This document shows positions 63,719-64,000 of a DNA stretch of 64,000 nt, in pieces. A program made the position numbers and the translations under genes. The notes beneath the pieces were generated by a model. It saw nothing but the letters and a program-made list of their open reading frames with translations. It was not told the origin of the DNA and ran no database searches. The stretch covers positions 470,442-534,441 of the forward strand of contig JAIMKW010000001.1 in the NCBI GenBank assembly GCA_020692215.1. The letters are read 5' to 3'. Position 1 is the first letter of the stretch, and each line of letters opens with the position of its first letter. This DNA comes from Sandarakinorhabdus sp. (GTDB lineage: Bacteria; Pseudomonadota; Alphaproteobacteria; Sphingomonadales; Sphingomonadaceae).

Positions 63719-64000
63719 CAGAAGGCCTGCCCGATCGATATGTAGAGCGCGATCTTGGGATCGCGCTCAACCCGGTTTATGGCGCGCGCCACATCGATAC
63801 GGATGGGCCCGAAACTGCTGTAGTAGCGGCCGCCGACCCCCACGCCGTAGCGCATGTTCGAAAGGCTGGGCAGCGAGCTTTCATTGACCGACCCGGCATC
63901 GACAAAGGCGACAGCCCCGAAATTCCCGAAGCGATAGCGGCCTTCGATGCTGGATTCGAATAGTCCGCGGCCGCCCACCGGGCGTCCGTTGAAGCCGACT
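63718..64000 (-). CDS. tamA: TamA outer-membrane protein, C-terminal part (partial)
   Basis: The gene runs off the window; only its 3' end is seen. The 94 visible residues (GFNGRPVGGRGLFESSIEGR onward) are the end of an Omp85 barrel: FGNFGAVAFVDAGSV, then YYSSFGPIRIDVARAI, closing in ALYISIGQAF with the terminal phenylalanine recognised by BamA. TamA inserts lipids or proteins with TamB. The frame remains open to the window edge. Confidence 0.9.
   Translation of the reverse strand, partial: VGFNGRPVGGRGLFESSIEGRYRFGNFGAVAFVDAGSVNESSLPSLSNMRYGVGVGGRYYSSFGPIRIDVARAINRVERDPKIALYISIGQAF

Noticed and set aside
62180-63745. 521-codon open frame antisense to tamB
   Set aside because: Shadow of tamB caused by third-position GC bias; no start context.

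Overview
The window is a chromosomal segment of a high-GC alphaproteobacterium, most likely a member of the Sphingomonadales. The support is the gene content: yebC-ruvCAB, serS-surE-nlpD, a GapR (DUF2312) protein, DUF6356, DUF1244, DUF3088, a single suf operon led by an Rrf2 regulator, a tamA/tamB pair, and two small proteins ending in the PEPxxWA-type sorting tail common in sphingomonads. Coding density is high. Many genes in a run overlap by ATGA or TGATG, so most operons are translationally coupled. I saw no rRNA, tRNA, CRISPR array or intact transposon.

Layout. 0-7 kb: tsaD and gyrA, an exported protein of unknown function, a non-catalytic NlpD-like lipoprotein, then an AT-rich island with a candidate small RNA and a sigma-54-driven PEP-CTERM gene. 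7-16 kb: surE-serS, an enoyl-CoA hydratase-like gene, an SDR, yebC-ruvCAB, and the small and FAD subunits of a molybdenum hydroxylase without their large subunit. 16-27 kb: gapR, MATE and queuosine-precursor transporters, an AbgT transporter, a second SDR, a flavin monooxygenase, a SulP transporter coupled to a small XRE regulator, a 57-residue PEP-CTERM-like protein, N-formylglutamate amidohydrolase, and a photolyase-like protein whose domains appear to be in reversed order. 27-33 kb: the suf operon (regulator, B, C, D, S, DUF59, A) and a zinc-type cation diffusion facilitator. 33-49 kb: thymidine kinase, a lower-GC secreted acetamidase, a double cold-shock protein, an OYE-type reductase, pyruvate kinase, an Lrp regulator with an MFS gene lacking a normal start codon, an AAA ATPase, a cation/proton antiporter, and a persulfide dioxygenase/TauE pair with interlocked divergent promoters. 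49-58 kb: a YpfJ peptidase, a cupin, and a six-gene operon (two MmgE/PrpD proteins, a PaaK-type CoA ligase, an amidase, a HapK/RedY-like protein, an SDR) facing a GntR/UTRA regulator across an array of about six degenerate 27-bp repeats. 58-64 kb: two small exported proteins, tamB and the 3' end of tamA.

The most unusual items are the PrpD/ligase/amidase/HapK operon with its repeat-filled control region, the apparently permuted photolyase relative, the two PEP-CTERM proteins (one with a sigma-54 promoter, one almost nothing but signal peptide and sorting tail), and the orphan small-RNA unit between nlpD and the PEP-CTERM gene. Functions come from motif recognition by eye. No database search was possible.
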